Assembly (NCBI GenBank): GCA_004193285.1
Contig: SECP01000036.1
Coordinates: forward strand, 31,322 to 95,321
DNA: 64,000 nucleotides
Source of the DNA: Myxococcales bacterium
GTDB taxonomy: Bacteria; Myxococcota_A; Polyangia; Polyangiales; Polyangiaceae
Direction: 5' to 3'
Shown here: positions 1 to 8,100 of the stretch, one piece after another
Position numbering within the stretch: the stretch's first letter is position 1
Layout: each line of letters begins with the position of its first letter
Position numbers and translations under genes: made by a program
The notes under the pieces: generated by a model
The model's input: the letters and a program-made list of their open reading frames with translations, nothing else
The model's database searches: none
What the model was told of the DNA's origin: nothing

Positions 1-2
1 GA

Positions 3-1484
3 CAGGTGTGCGCCGACTATGTCGCAGGGCAGCTCGACTTCTTGTTCATCGCGCCGGAGCGCCTCGGTGTGTCTGGCTTTCCCGAGCTGCTCTCCAAGCG
101 CCAGCTCGGCCTGATCGCCATCGACGAAGCGCACTGCATCTCGCAGTGGGGGCATGACTTCCGTCCTGACTACCGGCTACTCGGGCAACGCTTGCCGCAA
201 CTGCGACCAGCGCCGGTGGTCGCGCTCACCGCCACCGCGACCCCGCTCGTGCAGCGCGATATCGTCGCGCAGCTCGGTTTGTCGACCGGCGCAGAGCTAT
301 TCATCCACGGCTTCCGCCGCCACAACCTGGCGCTGGAAACGCTGGAGGTCGCCCCCAAAGAGCGCCCTGGCCGCGCGCTCGCCTGGCTCCAAGGTGAAGG
401 CCGTCTGCCCGCCATCGTCTACGCGCCGACGCGAAAAGCCGTAGAAGCGACGGCGTCGGCGCTCGCTCCCAGCTTCCGCACCGCGCCCTATCACGCGGGC
501 ATGAGCGCCGAGGACCGCGACCGCGTGCAGTCGCAATTCCTCGCCGGCCGCATCGATGTGGTCGTTGCCACCGTCGCCTTCGGCATGGGCGTGGACAAGG
601 CCGACATCCGCACCGTGATCCACTTGGCGCTACCGAGCAGCGTCGAGGGCTACTACCAGGAAATCGGTCGCGCGGGCCGGGACGGCCGGCCTTCACGCGC
701 GGTTTTGATGCACCACGCGGCGGATCGCCGGACCCACGACTTCTTCCTCGAGCGCGACTACCCGAGCGAAGACTTGCTGGAGAAGCTATTCAAGGCGCTC
801 AAAGCGAGCCCGGTGACCGCAGACACGCTGCGCAAAAAATCGCGAGTCAAGAAGGCGGACTTCGAGAAGGCGCTCGAGAAGCTGTGGGTGCACGGCGGCG
901 TCGCCGGTGTACTGGAAGGCGCGCTGGTCCGCGGCAAAGACGGCTGGCGAGCCCCCTACGCGGCGCAGCGTGCCCTGCGCGTCGAGCAGCTGGAGTTGAT
1001 GGCGAGGTTCGCCCGAGGCAACACGTGCCGAATGCTCTCGCTCGTCGAACATTTCGGCGATCAAGAAGACTCCGGGGAGGCGTGCGGGCATTGTGACGTG
1101 TGTGCGCCGAGCGCCACGATCAAGGCATCCGCCGCTCCCCCGGGCGGATTCGCCAAGCTCAGTCCGCCCGCCGTTCGAGGTCGACGCGGCAGAAAGACTT
1201 CGGGTCGCTCTCGCAAGGAGCGCAAGCCAGGCGTCGCGCTGCCGTCGGGAGGGCCCAGCGCGGATCTCGTCGCCGCGCTGCGCGCCTGGCGCCTCATCGA
1301 GTCCAAAAAGAAGCGCGTGCCCGCCTTTCGAGTCATGACGAATCGGGCGCTCGTCGCCATCGCGGACGCGCGTCCTGTCAGCTCCGCCGCCTTGGGTGAG
1401 GTGAAGGGCGTCGGTCCCAAGCTCCTGAAGAGCTACGGAGCGCAGCTGGTCGCGCTGTGCTCACGCCCGAGGTCCCGCGCGTGA
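3..1484 (+). CDS. recQ: ATP-dependent DNA helicase RecQ, 5' end cut off by the window
   Basis: This is a superfamily 2 3'-5' DNA helicase of recombination and fork repair. The visible part opens after Walker A. It carries the DEAH box (IDEAHCISQWGHDFRPDY, about residue 40), the ALTATA motif III, and the arginine-finger motif QEIGRAGRDGR. An RQC zinc site follows with four cysteines (TCRML, EACGHCDVC). The C-terminus is an HRDC domain (LIESKKKRVPAFRVMTN ... LGEVKGVGPKLLKSYG). A basic linker separates RQC and HRDC. About 494 codons are visible; the family is near 600, so roughly the first 100 residues lie upstream. The stop overlaps the GTG of the next gene (GTGA), which suggests coupled translation. 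Confidence 0.96.
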   Translation, partial: QVCADYVAGQLDFLFIAPERLGVSGFPELLSKRQLGLIAIDEAHCISQWGHDFRPDYRLLGQRLPQLRPAPVVALTATATPLVQRDIVAQLGLSTGAELFIHGFRRHNLALETLEVAPKERPGRALAWLQGEGRLPAIVYAPTRKAVEATASALAPSFRTAPYHAGMSAEDRDRVQSQFLAGRIDVVVATVAFGMGVDKADIRTVIHLALPSSVEGYYQEIGRAGRDGRPSRAVLMHHAADRRTHDFFLERDYPSEDLLEKLFKALKASPVTADTLRKKSRVKKADFEKALEKLWVHGGVAGVLEGALVRGKDGWRAPYAAQRALRVEQLELMARFARGNTCRMLSLVEHFGDQEDSGEACGHCDVCAPSATIKASAAPPGGFAKLSPPAVRGRRGRKTSGRSRKERKPGVALPSGGPSADLVAALRAWRLIESKKKRVPAFRVMTNRALVAIADARPVSSAALGEVKGVGPKLLKSYGAQLVALCSRPRSRA

Positions 1485-2644
1485 GGCTGGGCGACTCCCA
1501 CAACTTCGGGCGGCACGTCAGCGTACGCGGCGACCGCGTGCACAAGCCGCGCACCTTGTTTTGGGAGCAGCTGCTTCTCTCCGCGGGCAGCCCGCTGCGG
1601 CAACTGCTCGCGAAGGCGCACGGCGACTCAGACCCGTTCTCGTTTTTACCGGATTTGCGGTTCTTCCCCGATACATCCGGCTTCGGCGGCGAGGTCGAGC
1701 GCATCGCGCTCGAGCCGTTGCCGCGCCTGACGAACGCTCGCAAGCGCGAGCTCGCCGAGGTCGTCGGGCGGTCTCTCGCTCTCTTTAGCTGGCTCGGCGC
1801 CGCCGACCTGCACTGGGAAAACCTGGCGCTCGGGCTGGACCAGCGCGGGCGCATCGTCTTCGGCCCGCTGGACGTGGAGCTGCTCTTGGCCGACCTGGCC
1901 TTGCCTACCCAGACCAAGCTGCTCCCCGAGGCGGACCCGGAGTACGCGGAGCTGTGCCGGCATGCCGCCGGCGTACGCCGCGTGCTGCCCTACCTCGGAA
2001 AGCCGCTCGCCGGTCCCGAGCTGGTCGCGTTGGCGGCCGCCTACCGCGCCACTCTTCTCTTGCTGAGCGATCTTGCTCCCCGCATCGGCGCCTTGCTGAA
2101 GTCGCTACCTGGGCTCACGGAGGCGCCGATTCGGCTTCTCCTCCGCAGCACCGGGGACTACGCCGCGGCGGATTCTCCCCAGCTTTGGCCGCCGCTCTTA
2201 CCCGCCGAGGCCGAACAGCTGGCGCGAGGGGACGTGCCCTATTTTTTCAGGTTTTACGGTAAAAAAGGCATTTTTTACTACACGAGCCCGGACCTCCAGC
2301 AGCTAGGCCGCCTGCCCCTCCGGGGTGACGTGCCGCAGCTCGAGCCCTTGCTGGACCTCTCGCGGGCCCTTCGCTCCCCCTCACGTCGCGAGCTCCTGCA
2401 GCAAGGTTTCTTCACCGTGCTCGGCGCGTTCGATCACCCTACGCTGACTGGTCGGCACGAGAGCGACTCTCTGGAGCTCGTCTTCACCGCTCGCAGCGTG
2501 ACCGCGCGCTTTGCGGATGGGGAGGAGCTCAGCACCTCACGCGCGCAACTGAAGCGTTTCGTCGGCAGCGTTTACCTCCCGTGCACCTGCGGTGAGGCGC
2601 GTAGCGTGCTGGTGCCGGACAAGACCGTGTGCTCGGCGCGCTGA
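1481..2644 (+). CDS. Stand-alone LanM-type lanthipeptide dehydratase-like protein (DUF4135), no cyclase domain
   Basis: In class II lanthipeptide synthetases this domain phosphorylates Ser/Thr of a precursor peptide and eliminates phosphate. I see the family motifs in order: GDSHNFGR (residues 4-11), the HKPR lysine (22), the kinase-like loop ADLHWENL with Asp109, His111 and Asn114, then LDVELL (Asp131, Glu133). Next come IRLLLRSTGDY (about 217-227), matching the elimination-site R/T/Y stretch, and GDVPYF (about 250-255). The roughly 200 residues that normally precede GDxHN and the whole LanC-like cyclase half are absent. I chose GTG 1481 because it overlaps the recQ stop and begins at the conserved block; an in-frame GTG at 1457 is also possible. 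No precursor peptide was seen nearby. Family assignment is from recalled motifs; function is inference. Confidence 0.72.
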   Translation: MRLGDSHNFGRHVSVRGDRVHKPRTLFWEQLLLSAGSPLRQLLAKAHGDSDPFSFLPDLRFFPDTSGFGGEVERIALEPLPRLTNARKRELAEVVGRSLALFSWLGAADLHWENLALGLDQRGRIVFGPLDVELLLADLALPTQTKLLPEADPEYAELCRHAAGVRRVLPYLGKPLAGPELVALAAAYRATLLLLSDLAPRIGALLKSLPGLTEAPIRLLLRSTGDYAAADSPQLWPPLLPAEAEQLARGDVPYFFRFYGKKGIFYYTSPDLQQLGRLPLRGDVPQLEPLLDLSRALRSPSRRELLQQGFFTVLGAFDHPTLTGRHESDSLELVFTARSVTARFADGEELSTSRAQLKRFVGSVYLPCTCGEARSVLVPDKTVCSAR

Positions 2645-2732
2645 CTCTCGGCTCGCTCGGCCTAGCGGTGCCCCGCTAAAAAATCGCTGCTTGGTGTGCG
2701 TCAGCGAGCGGCGCGCAGTATAGTCCGCCCGC

Positions 2733-3380
2733 TTGCCCGACTCTTGCCCGACTTGCCGCCGCCCGAGCGCCGCCTGCGTTTGTGAGCGCATCGTGACGTA
2801 CCCCACTCAGCGGCGCGTGCTCATCCTGCAGCATCCCCAGGAGCGAGACGCCTTGCTCGGCTCCGCGCAAATCTTGGAGGCGAGCTTGCCCCAGGCGCGC
2901 ATCGTGGTCGGCCTCAGCTGGCGAAACTTGGCGCATGCCCTGGGCGAAGAGGGCGTGGACGCGAAGCGCTGGGCGGTGCTGTTTCCCGATCGCGAGGCGG
3001 AAGGCGAACAGGTCACGACCCGCGGCGGCCAACCACTCCGAACGAGCGAGATAGACGGCATCATTGCGCTCGATGGCACGTGGTCCAAGGCGAAGACTCT
3101 GTGGTGGCGAAACCCTTGGCTGAACAAGCTGAACCGCTTGAGCCTGAAGCCGAAGCAGCCGTCCATCTACGGTAAGCTGCGCGCGGAGCCGAAGCGGGAA
3201 TACGTATCGACGCTCGAGTCCGTCGCCGCCGCGCTGACTCTCTGCGGTGAGCCGCCCGAGGTCGAGGCCGGGCTCCAGCGGGTGTTTCGCACCCTCGTGC
3301 AGCGCGTGCGTGACGCGAAGCTGATTCCCGAACCGGCGCGCCGAGCTCCCAAGCCTCGCCGGCGACCACCGTCCGTATAA
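2733..3380 (+). CDS. DTW-domain tRNA-uridine aminocarboxypropyltransferase-like protein
   Basis: DTW/TapT proteins transfer the aminocarboxypropyl group of SAM to uridine in tRNA (acp3U). The N-terminus has the zinc-type cysteine set CPTCRRPSAACVC. The DxTW signature is LDGTWSKAK, followed by LSLKPKQPSIYGKLR and the REYVSTLES stretch typical of the family. The length, 215 residues, is normal. The start is TTG 2733, directly before the cysteine motif; no better start exists in frame. A TATAGT hexamer at 2719-2724 lies only about 8 bases upstream, so the message could be nearly leaderless, but this is weak. It follows the DUF4135 gene after 88 bases, on the same strand. Confidence 0.85.
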   Translation: MPDSCPTCRRPSAACVCERIVTYPTQRRVLILQHPQERDALLGSAQILEASLPQARIVVGLSWRNLAHALGEEGVDAKRWAVLFPDREAEGEQVTTRGGQPLRTSEIDGIIALDGTWSKAKTLWWRNPWLNKLNRLSLKPKQPSIYGKLRAEPKREYVSTLESVAAALTLCGEPPEVEAGLQRVFRTLVQRVRDAKLIPEPARRAPKPRRRPPSV

Positions 3381-3463
3381 GTACGGACCTGGCGCCTAAG
3401 TACTCGTGATCCTGGCGGTTTAGTGCGCACCGTGCGCGCCCGCAGCGAGGCGGAAATGCGCTA

Positions 3464-3925
3464 GTGTTGCCGGAAGTGGCAGGGATTCCGACGGAGCTCG
3501 TGTTGCCGACCTTCTCGACGCGCCTTCTCGGCAGGCTGGTCGTCTTCGTGAATCGTCCCGGCTTCGAGATCGCCGACGATGATTGGGCAACCTACGTGCA
3601 GTGGCTGAAATCCCTGCAGTCGCAGCAAGCCGAGCTCGCGATCTTGACCGCGGCGGGAGGCCGCGCGCCCAGCTCCGCGCAGCGCAGCATGATCAGCCGT
3701 GAGTTGAAGACCGATGCGCTGCGAATCGCAGTCTTGCTTTCGGACCCCAAGCTGCTGGCGATCGTGCGTGTCACCTCCTGGTTCATGAGGGGCACCGCCG
3801 CGTTCAAGGCCCACGAGATAGACAAGGCCTTGGAGTTTTTGGGAGCTCCCGAGAGCAGCGCGCGCGTGCGCATGACGATCCGCGAGCTCGGCGGGGTCGT
3901 GTTCTCGAGCTCCGCCGCAGGCTGA
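3464..3925 (+). CDS. Hypothetical protein, possibly SpoIIAA/STAS-like
   Basis: This is a 153-residue soluble protein beginning with GTG. The pattern of a short beta strand, a conserved RLVVFVNRPGFEIADDDW stretch, a helix rich in Gln/Ala, a strand AELAILTAAGGRAP, and a terminal FLGAPESSARVRMTIREL resembles the SpoIIAA/STAS-like small proteins that are abundant in large myxobacterial genomes. I cannot confirm that family by eye. There is no signal peptide or membrane segment. It converges with the phosphoesterase gene, leaving three bases between stops. Coding status is supported by third-position GC and length. Confidence 0.6.
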   Translation: MLPEVAGIPTELVLPTFSTRLLGRLVVFVNRPGFEIADDDWATYVQWLKSLQSQQAELAILTAAGGRAPSSAQRSMISRELKTDALRIAVLLSDPKLLAIVRVTSWFMRGTAAFKAHEIDKALEFLGAPESSARVRMTIRELGGVVFSSSAAG

Positions 3926-3928
3926 GCT

Positions 3929-4471
3929 TCAGCGCAGCGGCGGAGGCTCCCAGAGCTCCCCGGTCTCGCAGTCGATGTGCCGGAGCCGGGCGCCGTCTGC
4001 CGCGACGTCGATCGCGCCGAGCACGATCGGGAGTTGAAAGCGGCGGGGACCGATAGAGCCGGGATTAAAGATGCCGACGCCCCGGTCTCGCCCGATGAAC
4101 GGCACGTGCGAATGCCCGCAGACCACGAGCGTTGCTCGATGTTTGACCGCCATGCGCGCTACCTCGGCGCGCAGCTTGGGGCCATAGACCGCGATGTGGA
4201 GCAGGAGGATGCGAAACCTCATGACGTCGCCGCTCATGAGCTCCAGGATCAGTTGCTCGGGTACCTCCGCGACTTGCCCGTCGATGTTGCCGCGCACCGC
4301 GTGCACCGGTGCGGCGCGGGCGAGCTCGTCCAGCACCGCGAGGTCACCGATGTCACCGGCGTGAAGGATGACGTCGGGGCTCAGCTCCGCCAGCCGCTCC
4401 CGCGTCGCCGGGTGCGGCTTGGAGTGCGTGTCCGACACCACTGCGAACCGGAAGGTGCCTTCCGGGCGCAT
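3929..4471 (-). CDS. YfcE-type metallophosphoesterase
   Basis: This is a calcineurin-like two-metal phosphodiesterase of the small YfcE/MJ0936 group. The metal ligands are visible in order: VSDTHS, HAGDIGD, RGNIDG, LLLHIAVYG, and CGHSHVPF, then FNPGSIGPRR, the family's closing motif. The start at 4471 (MRPEGTFRFAVVSDTHS) puts the first metal motif about 12 residues in, as in relatives. A longer version from 4510 adds 13 unconserved residues. It is divergent from the PQQ-like gene at 4520. The substrate is unknown; the family acts on phosphodiesters in vitro. Confidence 0.88.
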   Translation of the reverse strand: MRPEGTFRFAVVSDTHSKPHPATRERLAELSPDVILHAGDIGDLAVLDELARAAPVHAVRGNIDGQVAEVPEQLILELMSGDVMRFRILLLHIAVYGPKLRAEVARMAVKHRATLVVCGHSHVPFIGRDRGVGIFNPGSIGPRRFQLPIVLGAIDVAADGARLRHIDCETGELWEPPPLR

Positions 4472-4519
4472 GTGCAGTTCGACCTTGTTGGGAGCGCTGG
4501 TTCGAGGCAAGCACTTGCA

Positions 4520-5491
4520 GTGCTACCCTCGCGCGCCTCGGTTTTCAAATGGGCTGAGCTCGGAGCGTACGCGCTCTGCTGCAGCTGCGGGTCGCCTGCC
4601 GCGCCCACCACGGCACGGGGGCAAGGTCGCTCACCAGCCCTCCTCGCGGAAGCAGCGCCGCCGGCGCAGCGGACGGCCGGCGAGGCCGCCCCGGCGGAGG
4701 CGCCTCCGTTGGCCGCGCAAGCGCCCCCCTCATGCGCGCCCACGAATTGGTCACCGCGCAGCCTCGCACCTCTGCTGGCGCCGGGTAGGGGTCGCGCTGC
4801 GGAGCGACCAGACCAGCTCGGTGCCCAGCAGCTGCTGTTTGGGCCGGAGTGCACGGACTCACCGAGTGCCGCGCAGGGCGCCGCGTCTGCGACGCAGGTG
4901 GTGGACGGCGTGTCCATCGCGCTAGTGCAGCGCAGGCCCGCGGGCAAAAGTGGCCGCGGCTGGAGCGGCGACCAGTGCCAATTCGAGGTGAGGTTGGCGG
5001 ACGGAGCGGGCAAGCCCACGCTGCTCGAGGAATCACGAGTGCCGCCGCACACGACCATCACCGCGCTGGTCCGCTCTGGCACCGCCGTTTACCTCAGCGT
5101 CGGATTCAATGGTTACGCGAAAGAGTTTCCACGCGGAGGCAACCGCGTGCTGGCGGTTGACGCGTGCGAGGGGCGCGTGGCCTGGCAATCCCCCGATGCA
5201 ACGTCCAACGGCGGGCTGCTGCTCTTGGGCGACTACCTGATCGCGCCGTACGGTTTCACGAGCGAGCGGCGCTTCCTCCACGTGCTGGACGCTCACAGCG
5301 GGGCAGTCGTGCAGCGGCTGCCAGTCTTGGAGAATATTTGTCCGAGCAGGAGCTGGGCGCCGAACCATCGCCCTGGGGATCGCTGCGACGCGCCTGGCCA
5401 AGTGGTCGGCGCTGCCCGCGAACCTCGCGTGGAAAGCGGCCTTCTGCTCGTGGATACGAACACCGGCTCGGCCGCATTCCACTTTCGCTGA
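4520..5491 (+). CDS. Probable exported PQQ-like repeat protein of unknown function
   Basis: The C-terminal half has two beta-propeller-like blades (VLAVDACEGRVAWQSPD and FLHVLDAHSGAVVQRLPV) of the PQQ/pyrrolo-quinoline type, where a substrate value is compared or read out. The N-terminal 100 residues are Ala/Pro/Arg-rich. A Cys cluster (ALCCSCGS) follows a short hydrophobic stretch but is a poor lipobox match. The open frame runs back to 3977, but that part lies antisense to the phosphoesterase, so I start at GTG 4520. TTG and other starts are possible. Function is unknown. Confidence 0.5.
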   Translation: MLPSRASVFKWAELGAYALCCSCGSPAAPTTARGQGRSPALLAEAAPPAQRTAGEAAPAEAPPLAAQAPPSCAPTNWSPRSLAPLLAPGRGRAAERPDQLGAQQLLFGPECTDSPSAAQGAASATQVVDGVSIALVQRRPAGKSGRGWSGDQCQFEVRLADGAGKPTLLEESRVPPHTTITALVRSGTAVYLSVGFNGYAKEFPRGGNRVLAVDACEGRVAWQSPDATSNGGLLLLGDYLIAPYGFTSERRFLHVLDAHSGAVVQRLPVLENICPSRSWAPNHRPGDRCDAPGQVVGAAREPRVESGLLLVDTNTGSAAFHFR

Positions 5492-5592
5492 CTTCTGCCT
5501 CAGAGGGCCCTCCCGCACGGGGCTGAGCGGGCACGCAGCGCTATGAATCCAGCTGGATACGCGCGGCACGGCGCTTGCTCCACCCTCCTGCC

Positions 5593-5892
5593 ATGAGCAA
5601 CGAAAGCAAGCGTTCGGAAGGCGCGGCCGAGAAACTCGGCGGCAAAATCAAGGGCACGATCGGCAAGCTGATCGACAACGAGCAGATGGAAGCCGAAGGC
5701 AAGGTCAAGGAGATGAAGGGCGAGGCCAAAGAAGAGTCCGCCAAGAGCGCAGAGCGCGCAAAAGGCAAGGTCGAGGAAGTGACGGGCGCGATCAAGAACC
5801 GCATCGGTCACGCCATCGACAACGAGCAGATGCAGGCCGAGGGTAAGCTCAAAGAAGTGACGGGCGAGGCCCGCCAACGCGCGAACCGCTGA
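5593..5892 (+). CDS. CsbD-family stress-response protein with duplicated domain
   Basis: This is a small, very hydrophilic helical protein of about 99 residues. It holds two CsbD-like units: the first reads GAAEKLGGKIKGTIGKLIDN, the second GKVEEVTGAIKNRIGHAIDN. Both are followed by EQMxAEGKxKEv/m. CsbD proteins are induced under general stress in other bacteria, but their biochemical role is not settled. ATG 5593 begins MSNESKRSEGAAEK; a TTG at 5575 would add six residues. It is a single-domain family normally near 65 residues, so the tandem copy is an internal duplication. Confidence 0.9.
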   Translation: MSNESKRSEGAAEKLGGKIKGTIGKLIDNEQMEAEGKVKEMKGEAKEESAKSAERAKGKVEEVTGAIKNRIGHAIDNEQMQAEGKLKEVTGEARQRANR

Positions 5893-5934
5893 GGTGCTCG
5901 AATCCCGCTACGGCACGAGCCTTGCTGGTGAAAG

Positions 5935-6180
5935 ATGGTGATGTACGAATCTCCGCAATCTTTCGCCAGCAAGGCCGCCATCATCGAAGTACTGAAGCGC
6001 TCGTTCGGAGAAGCGCTCACCCGCGGGCAGCTCGTGGACGCGGTCTCTCGCGAGCTTTCGCTCGCTCCGCCAGAGACAGACGAGGTGGCTCGAGCCATCG
6101 AAGAGATGAAGCTCGAGTCGCAGCTACGGAGCGAGGTCGTCGACGGGGTCGAGAAGTTTCGGTTCAACGAGTCGCAGTGA
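5935..6180 (+). CDS. Small hypothetical protein
   Basis: This 81-residue protein starts MVMYESPQSFASKAAIIEVLKRS. It is predicted to be mostly helical, with an acidic middle (LAPPETDEVARAIEEMKLESQL) and a short beta-hairpin-like end (RSEVVDGVEKFRF) that could fit a small winged-helix, but I do not recognise a family. Its stop is one base from the stop of the convergent small lipoprotein-like gene. Two ATG codons six bases apart can serve as the start. Confidence 0.6.
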   Translation: MVMYESPQSFASKAAIIEVLKRSFGEALTRGQLVDAVSRELSLAPPETDEVARAIEEMKLESQLRSEVVDGVEKFRFNESQ

Positions 6181-6181
6181 T

Positions 6182-6400
6182 TCAAGGAGTTGCGGAGTCC
6201 AGCCGTGCGCCCCCTCCGCCCGCCGGCGGCTCCGTTTCTCCGCCGGCGCCAGTCTCCTGGCCCGCTTCGCCGCCCTGTCCCGAAGAGCGAGGTGGGCAGG
6301 TTCGCGTAGTCGCACAATCGCTGTCATCGATACGGCTGCACGAAGTGGGCGCCGCGAGCAGCAAAGCAAGACCACTCGATACGACGAGGGCTCGGCGCAT
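6182..6400 (-). CDS. Small exported protein with Gly-rich tail
   Basis: A short signal-like N-terminus (MRRALVVSSGLALLLAAPTSC) precedes a Cys, then CATTRTCPPRSSGQGG and a Gly/Glu/Pro-rich tail. The sequence before the Cys is a poor lipobox. The start at 6400 lies just after the PEGA gene stop at 6408; an earlier ATG at 6430 overlaps that gene. It belongs with the upstream two genes, same strand. It has no recognised domain and is one of several Gly-rich secreted proteins in the window. Confidence 0.5.
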   Translation of the reverse strand: MRRALVVSSGLALLLAAPTSCSRIDDSDCATTRTCPPRSSGQGGEAGQETGAGGETEPPAGGGGARLDSATP

Positions 6401-6407
6401 GGCTCGG

Positions 6408-7409
6408 TTAAAAGCTCCCACTGAGCCCAAGCTCCGCAGAATGCGCGTTCACGGCTAGAGCGGGAGCGACCCGCGGCGGCTGGGACGGCCAGAGCAGGAG
6501 GTAAGCCGCTGTCGCCGCGACCGAAAGCGCGGAGACGCCAACCCCCACGTTTGCCCACGTCGCCGCGCTGTGTTGACGCTCGATCGCCCCTCGAAGCCGA
6601 ACGCACTCGAGCGAGGTAGCGCGTTCGAGGCAGCCCGAAGGCGAGATGCCGGCTTGGCGGCTCCGCCACTCCGACTCGGCATCGTTCGCCGCGACACCAA
6701 AGCCGACGGCAAGCCCAAGGCCGGTCGCGGTGAGCGCGCCACCGATCACTACCGGCCACCAGGCGCGCTCCTCCGGGCGATCCGACTGCAGCGCGGAAGG
6801 CTCCGCGAGCCGAGCCGGAGCGGAGCCGGCGGGCGTCACCGCAGGTCGCAGGTCGAGCTCGACGGTGTAGGTCTGTCCCGGCATCACGTCCAAAACCTGC
6901 CTGGCGGGAGCGACGCCCGCAGCGCGCGCCTCGATCGTGTGACGCCCCGGGGCGACGAAGAGCTCGCGACCGAGCAGCGAAGCGGCGACCACTTGCCCGT
7001 TCAAGGAGACGACGGCGGTGGGCGCATTCGCGGTCAGCCGCAAACCGCCGACCCTGCCCCGCAGCTCCAGCATACCGCTGCGCATGCGCTGTACGGTCTC
7101 CGGCTTCTCTACCGGCGCCACGTGCTCCAGCGCGAATGCGAGATGCCGCGCGGCCATGGGATAGTCGCCCAACTGGTATTCCACGAGCGCGAGCGACGAC
7201 GCGACGTCGTAGGTGGGCGAGTCCGCCCAGAGCGGCAGTAGTAAGTCGCGCGCAGCTACCCAGTCTTTGCGCGAGATCGCGCGGTGGGCTTCGCGGTATC
7301 GCGTTTGCTCGTTTTCGGGAGAGTCTTCGGCGAGCGCAGGCGCGGCCGCGGTCAGGACGGTAGTGGCGAAGGCGAACAGCACCGTGCGGAGGGCCAACTG
7401 CGAGACCAT
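6408..7409 (-). CDS. Periplasmic TPR and PEGA-domain protein with two membrane segments
   Basis: A cleavable signal (MVSQLALRTVLFAFATTVLTAAAPALA) precedes helical TPR-like repeats (ISRKDWVAARDLLLPLW, YQLGDYPMAARHLAFALEHV). A PEGA-type beta unit follows (RGRVGGLRLTANAPTAVVSLNGQVV ... LFVAPGRHTIEARAAG). A hydrophobic hairpin is at WWPVVIGGALTATGLGLAVGFGV and WANVGVGVSALSVAATAAYLLL. Such proteins are common in myxobacteria, often beside Ser/Thr kinases; none is next to it here. It lies 9 bases after the next gene upstream. Function is unknown. Confidence 0.8.
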   Translation of the reverse strand: MVSQLALRTVLFAFATTVLTAAAPALAEDSPENEQTRYREAHRAISRKDWVAARDLLLPLWADSPTYDVASSLALVEYQLGDYPMAARHLAFALEHVAPVEKPETVQRMRSGMLELRGRVGGLRLTANAPTAVVSLNGQVVAASLLGRELFVAPGRHTIEARAAGVAPARQVLDVMPGQTYTVELDLRPAVTPAGSAPARLAEPSALQSDRPEERAWWPVVIGGALTATGLGLAVGFGVAANDAESEWRSRQAGISPSGCLERATSLECVRLRGAIERQHSAATWANVGVGVSALSVAATAAYLLLWPSQPPRVAPALAVNAHSAELGLSGSF

Positions 7410-7418
7410 GAACAGCTC

Positions 7419-7943
7419 TCAATCCGCGGGCGGTACGAAGGGCGCATCGAACGCGCTCTGCGAAACCGACGGCGACTGAGGCTTCGATACACCCAAGCGT
7501 TCGGCCTTGGTGCCACTTTCGCTCGCAGCGATTTTCTCCGGCACGGGCCGAGCGCTGACAACCTGAAGCGGCGGCGACGCGACGGCGGTCGGCTTCGGAG
7601 ACTCGGTCGCACTTCGAGACGCAGACGTCGCCGAATGCAGCTTTCTCGAAATGGAATTTGCCGTCGAGACTGGTATCGACTTACCAGCCGACGCGCTCAG
7701 CCGCTGCGCCGCTGGCGCTGGCTGCACGGGCGCCTCCGCACGACGCTGCACGACGAACGCCGCCGTCAGCAGGAGCAGCATGGCCGCACCAACGCCCACG
7801 CCAAAGCGGCGGAAGCGCGCCTGGCGTGCTTGCCAAGTTTCGGCATTTTGCGGCAGTTTTGGCGTACTTTTCTGAGCTGCCGCCGCGAAGCTCGGCGGCA
7901 GAAGCACGGCGTGGCGAACCAACAGTTGAGGATCGGTGTTCAT
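7419..7943 (-). CDS. Single-pass membrane protein of unknown function
   Basis: The 174-residue protein has an N-terminal cytoplasmic part (about 45 residues, basic near RQARFRRFG), one transmembrane helix (VGVGAAMLLLLTAAFVV) and a long Ser/Ala/Pro-rich outer segment of low complexity. It is the first of three minus-strand genes with the PEGA protein and the small exported protein. The arrangement is that of an anchored envelope scaffold or signalling companion, but nothing identifies a function. Confidence 0.65.
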   Translation of the reverse strand: MNTDPQLLVRHAVLLPPSFAAAAQKSTPKLPQNAETWQARQARFRRFGVGVGAAMLLLLTAAFVVQRRAEAPVQPAPAAQRLSASAGKSIPVSTANSISRKLHSATSASRSATESPKPTAVASPPLQVVSARPVPEKIAASESGTKAERLGVSKPQSPSVSQSAFDAPFVPPAD

Positions 7944-8100
7944 GCTCCGGTCACCCCATTGCGGCCGCGCGCCACCAACACGTGCGTCGACTGCTCGCCC
8001 ATGAGCGGGGTCGATGTACCACGCTTCAGCGTCAGAAGAACAGAATTGTGGCTGCGGTCAGGCGCGCACTGGCACGCGATATGCTGCCCAGTCAGAACTG

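Noticed and set aside
3977..4519. N-terminal extension of the PQQ-like protein
   Set aside because: It lies entirely opposite the phosphoesterase and its divergent promoter.
5499..5527. Possible terminator after the PQQ-like gene
   Set aside because: Only five base pairs of stem and no T run; not distinguishable from background.
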